Part shown: in pieces, positions 48,110 through 48,455 of the stretch | Position numbering within the stretch: position 1 is the first letter of the stretch | How the letters are laid out: each line of letters starts with the position of its first letter | Source of the DNA: an uncultured delta proteobacterium | Lineage (GTDB): Bacteria; Myxococcota_A; Polyangia; Polyangiales; Polyangiaceae | NCBI GenBank assembly: GCA_903906315.1 | Contig: CAIVJW010000447.1 | Coordinates: 1-48,455, forward strand | Length of the DNA: 48,455 nt | Direction of reading: 5' to 3' | Program-made: the position numbers and the translations under genes | The notes under the pieces: generated by a model | Told to the model about the DNA's origin: nothing | The model's database searches: none | Seen by the model: the letters and a program-made list of their open reading frames with translations, nothing else

Positions 48110-48455
48110 TCACCCGAGGCCGGAGCACTGCGCGAGCGCGGCGCCGCACGCGGCGGCGCGGCAGCTCGCGCACTCCTTCGACTTCTCGTTGAAGCACTCC
48201 AGAGCGCAGTGGATCAGGGCGCAATGCGCCTCCGCGTCGACGCACGTGATGCACTCCTCCGAGAGGTCGACCCGCTGGCGGATGCACGTGCGCGTCTCCG
48301 GCTCGTTGCCGTTGTGCTTCCGCGCGCAGTCGACCGCGTCCGCGAGCACCTGACCGAGCGGCCTGTCGGCGAACGCCGCGGTGTCCTGCACGCCGGTGCA
48401 CGCGCCCGCGCCGGCCGCGTCCGCGTCGCCTGCGCCCGCGTCGACGGGGCCGCCG
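48110..48455 (-). CDS. Cysteine-rich exported protein, C-terminal part (gene cut by window end)
   Basis: The last 114 codons and the stop of a gene whose start lies outside the window. The frame begins in a Gly/Ala/Asp-rich linker (GGPVDAGAGDADAAGAGACTG), typical of what follows a lipobox. A helical Cys-rich domain comes next, with about ten Cys (DCARKHNG, TRTCIRQRV, CITCVDAEAHCALIHCALECF, CASCRAAACG), spaced to form several disulfides. Probably a surface lipoprotein; no family recognised. Confidence 0.65.
   Translation of the reverse strand, partial: GGPVDAGAGDADAAGAGACTGVQDTAAFADRPLGQVLADAVDCARKHNGNEPETRTCIRQRVDLSEECITCVDAEAHCALIHCALECFNEKSKECASCRAAACGAALAQCSGLG

Overview
The window is very GC-rich DNA from a soil-type deltaproteobacterial lineage, most likely a myxobacterium (Myxococcota, Polyangia-like). 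The pointers are a MYXO-CTERM surface protein, many lipoproteins with Gly/Ala-rich or Cys-rich linkers, two membrane-anchored Ser/Thr protein kinases, a PEGA-type protein and an unusual density of soluble hybrid histidine kinases. I see no tRNA, rRNA, CRISPR array, prophage or insertion sequence. It reads as chromosomal DNA, with about 37 genes, two of them cut by the window ends.

Layout. 1-5 kb: the start of a lipoprotein gene, asnS, then a GlcG/HbpS-like gene overlapping a large hybrid kinase with receiver and Hpt domains. 5-9 kb: MYXO-CTERM protein, an 850-bp gap holding a dispersed palindromic repeat, a single-domain response regulator and a Tat-exported amine oxidase. 9-12.3 kb: arginine biosynthesis, argC followed by an argJ-argB fusion. 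12.4-19.7 kb: DUF1993 protein, two lipoproteins, an unrecognised cytoplasmic protein, a DUF5924/DUF2914 membrane protein and an acyl-CoA dehydrogenase. 19.9-33.2 kb: a signalling block of five histidine kinases, a receiver-EAL phosphodiesterase, a FliA-like sigma factor and an NtrC-family activator. 33.4-37.9 kb: two overlapping methyltransferase genes, an MBL-like protein, a DUF2288 protein and a lipoprotein. 38-48.4 kb: two Ser/Thr kinases, an esterase-like protein, a CBM9-like lipoprotein, ffh, small membrane or lipoproteins, a PEGA/TPR protein and the end of another lipoprotein gene.

The most interesting part is the right end of the signalling block. The sigma gene has a near-consensus sigma-54 (-24/-12) promoter, preceded by two nearly identical 15-bp elements, and the next gene upstream encodes an NtrC-type sigma-54 activator. 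That activator gene has its own weaker sigma-54-like promoter overlapped by an inverted repeat. This suggests a cascade: kinase(s), then NtrC-type regulator, then sigma-54 promoter, then alternative sigma factor. The neighbouring receiver-kinase gene has a good sigma-70-type promoter so close to its ATG that the mRNA should be leaderless, and the sigma-factor frame runs 675 bp antisense into it. A second notable unit is the HbpS/GlcG-like gene translationally coupled to a hybrid kinase, which resembles the known HbpS-SenS redox/haem sensing pair.

All functional statements are from reading the sequence and translations only; no database search was run.
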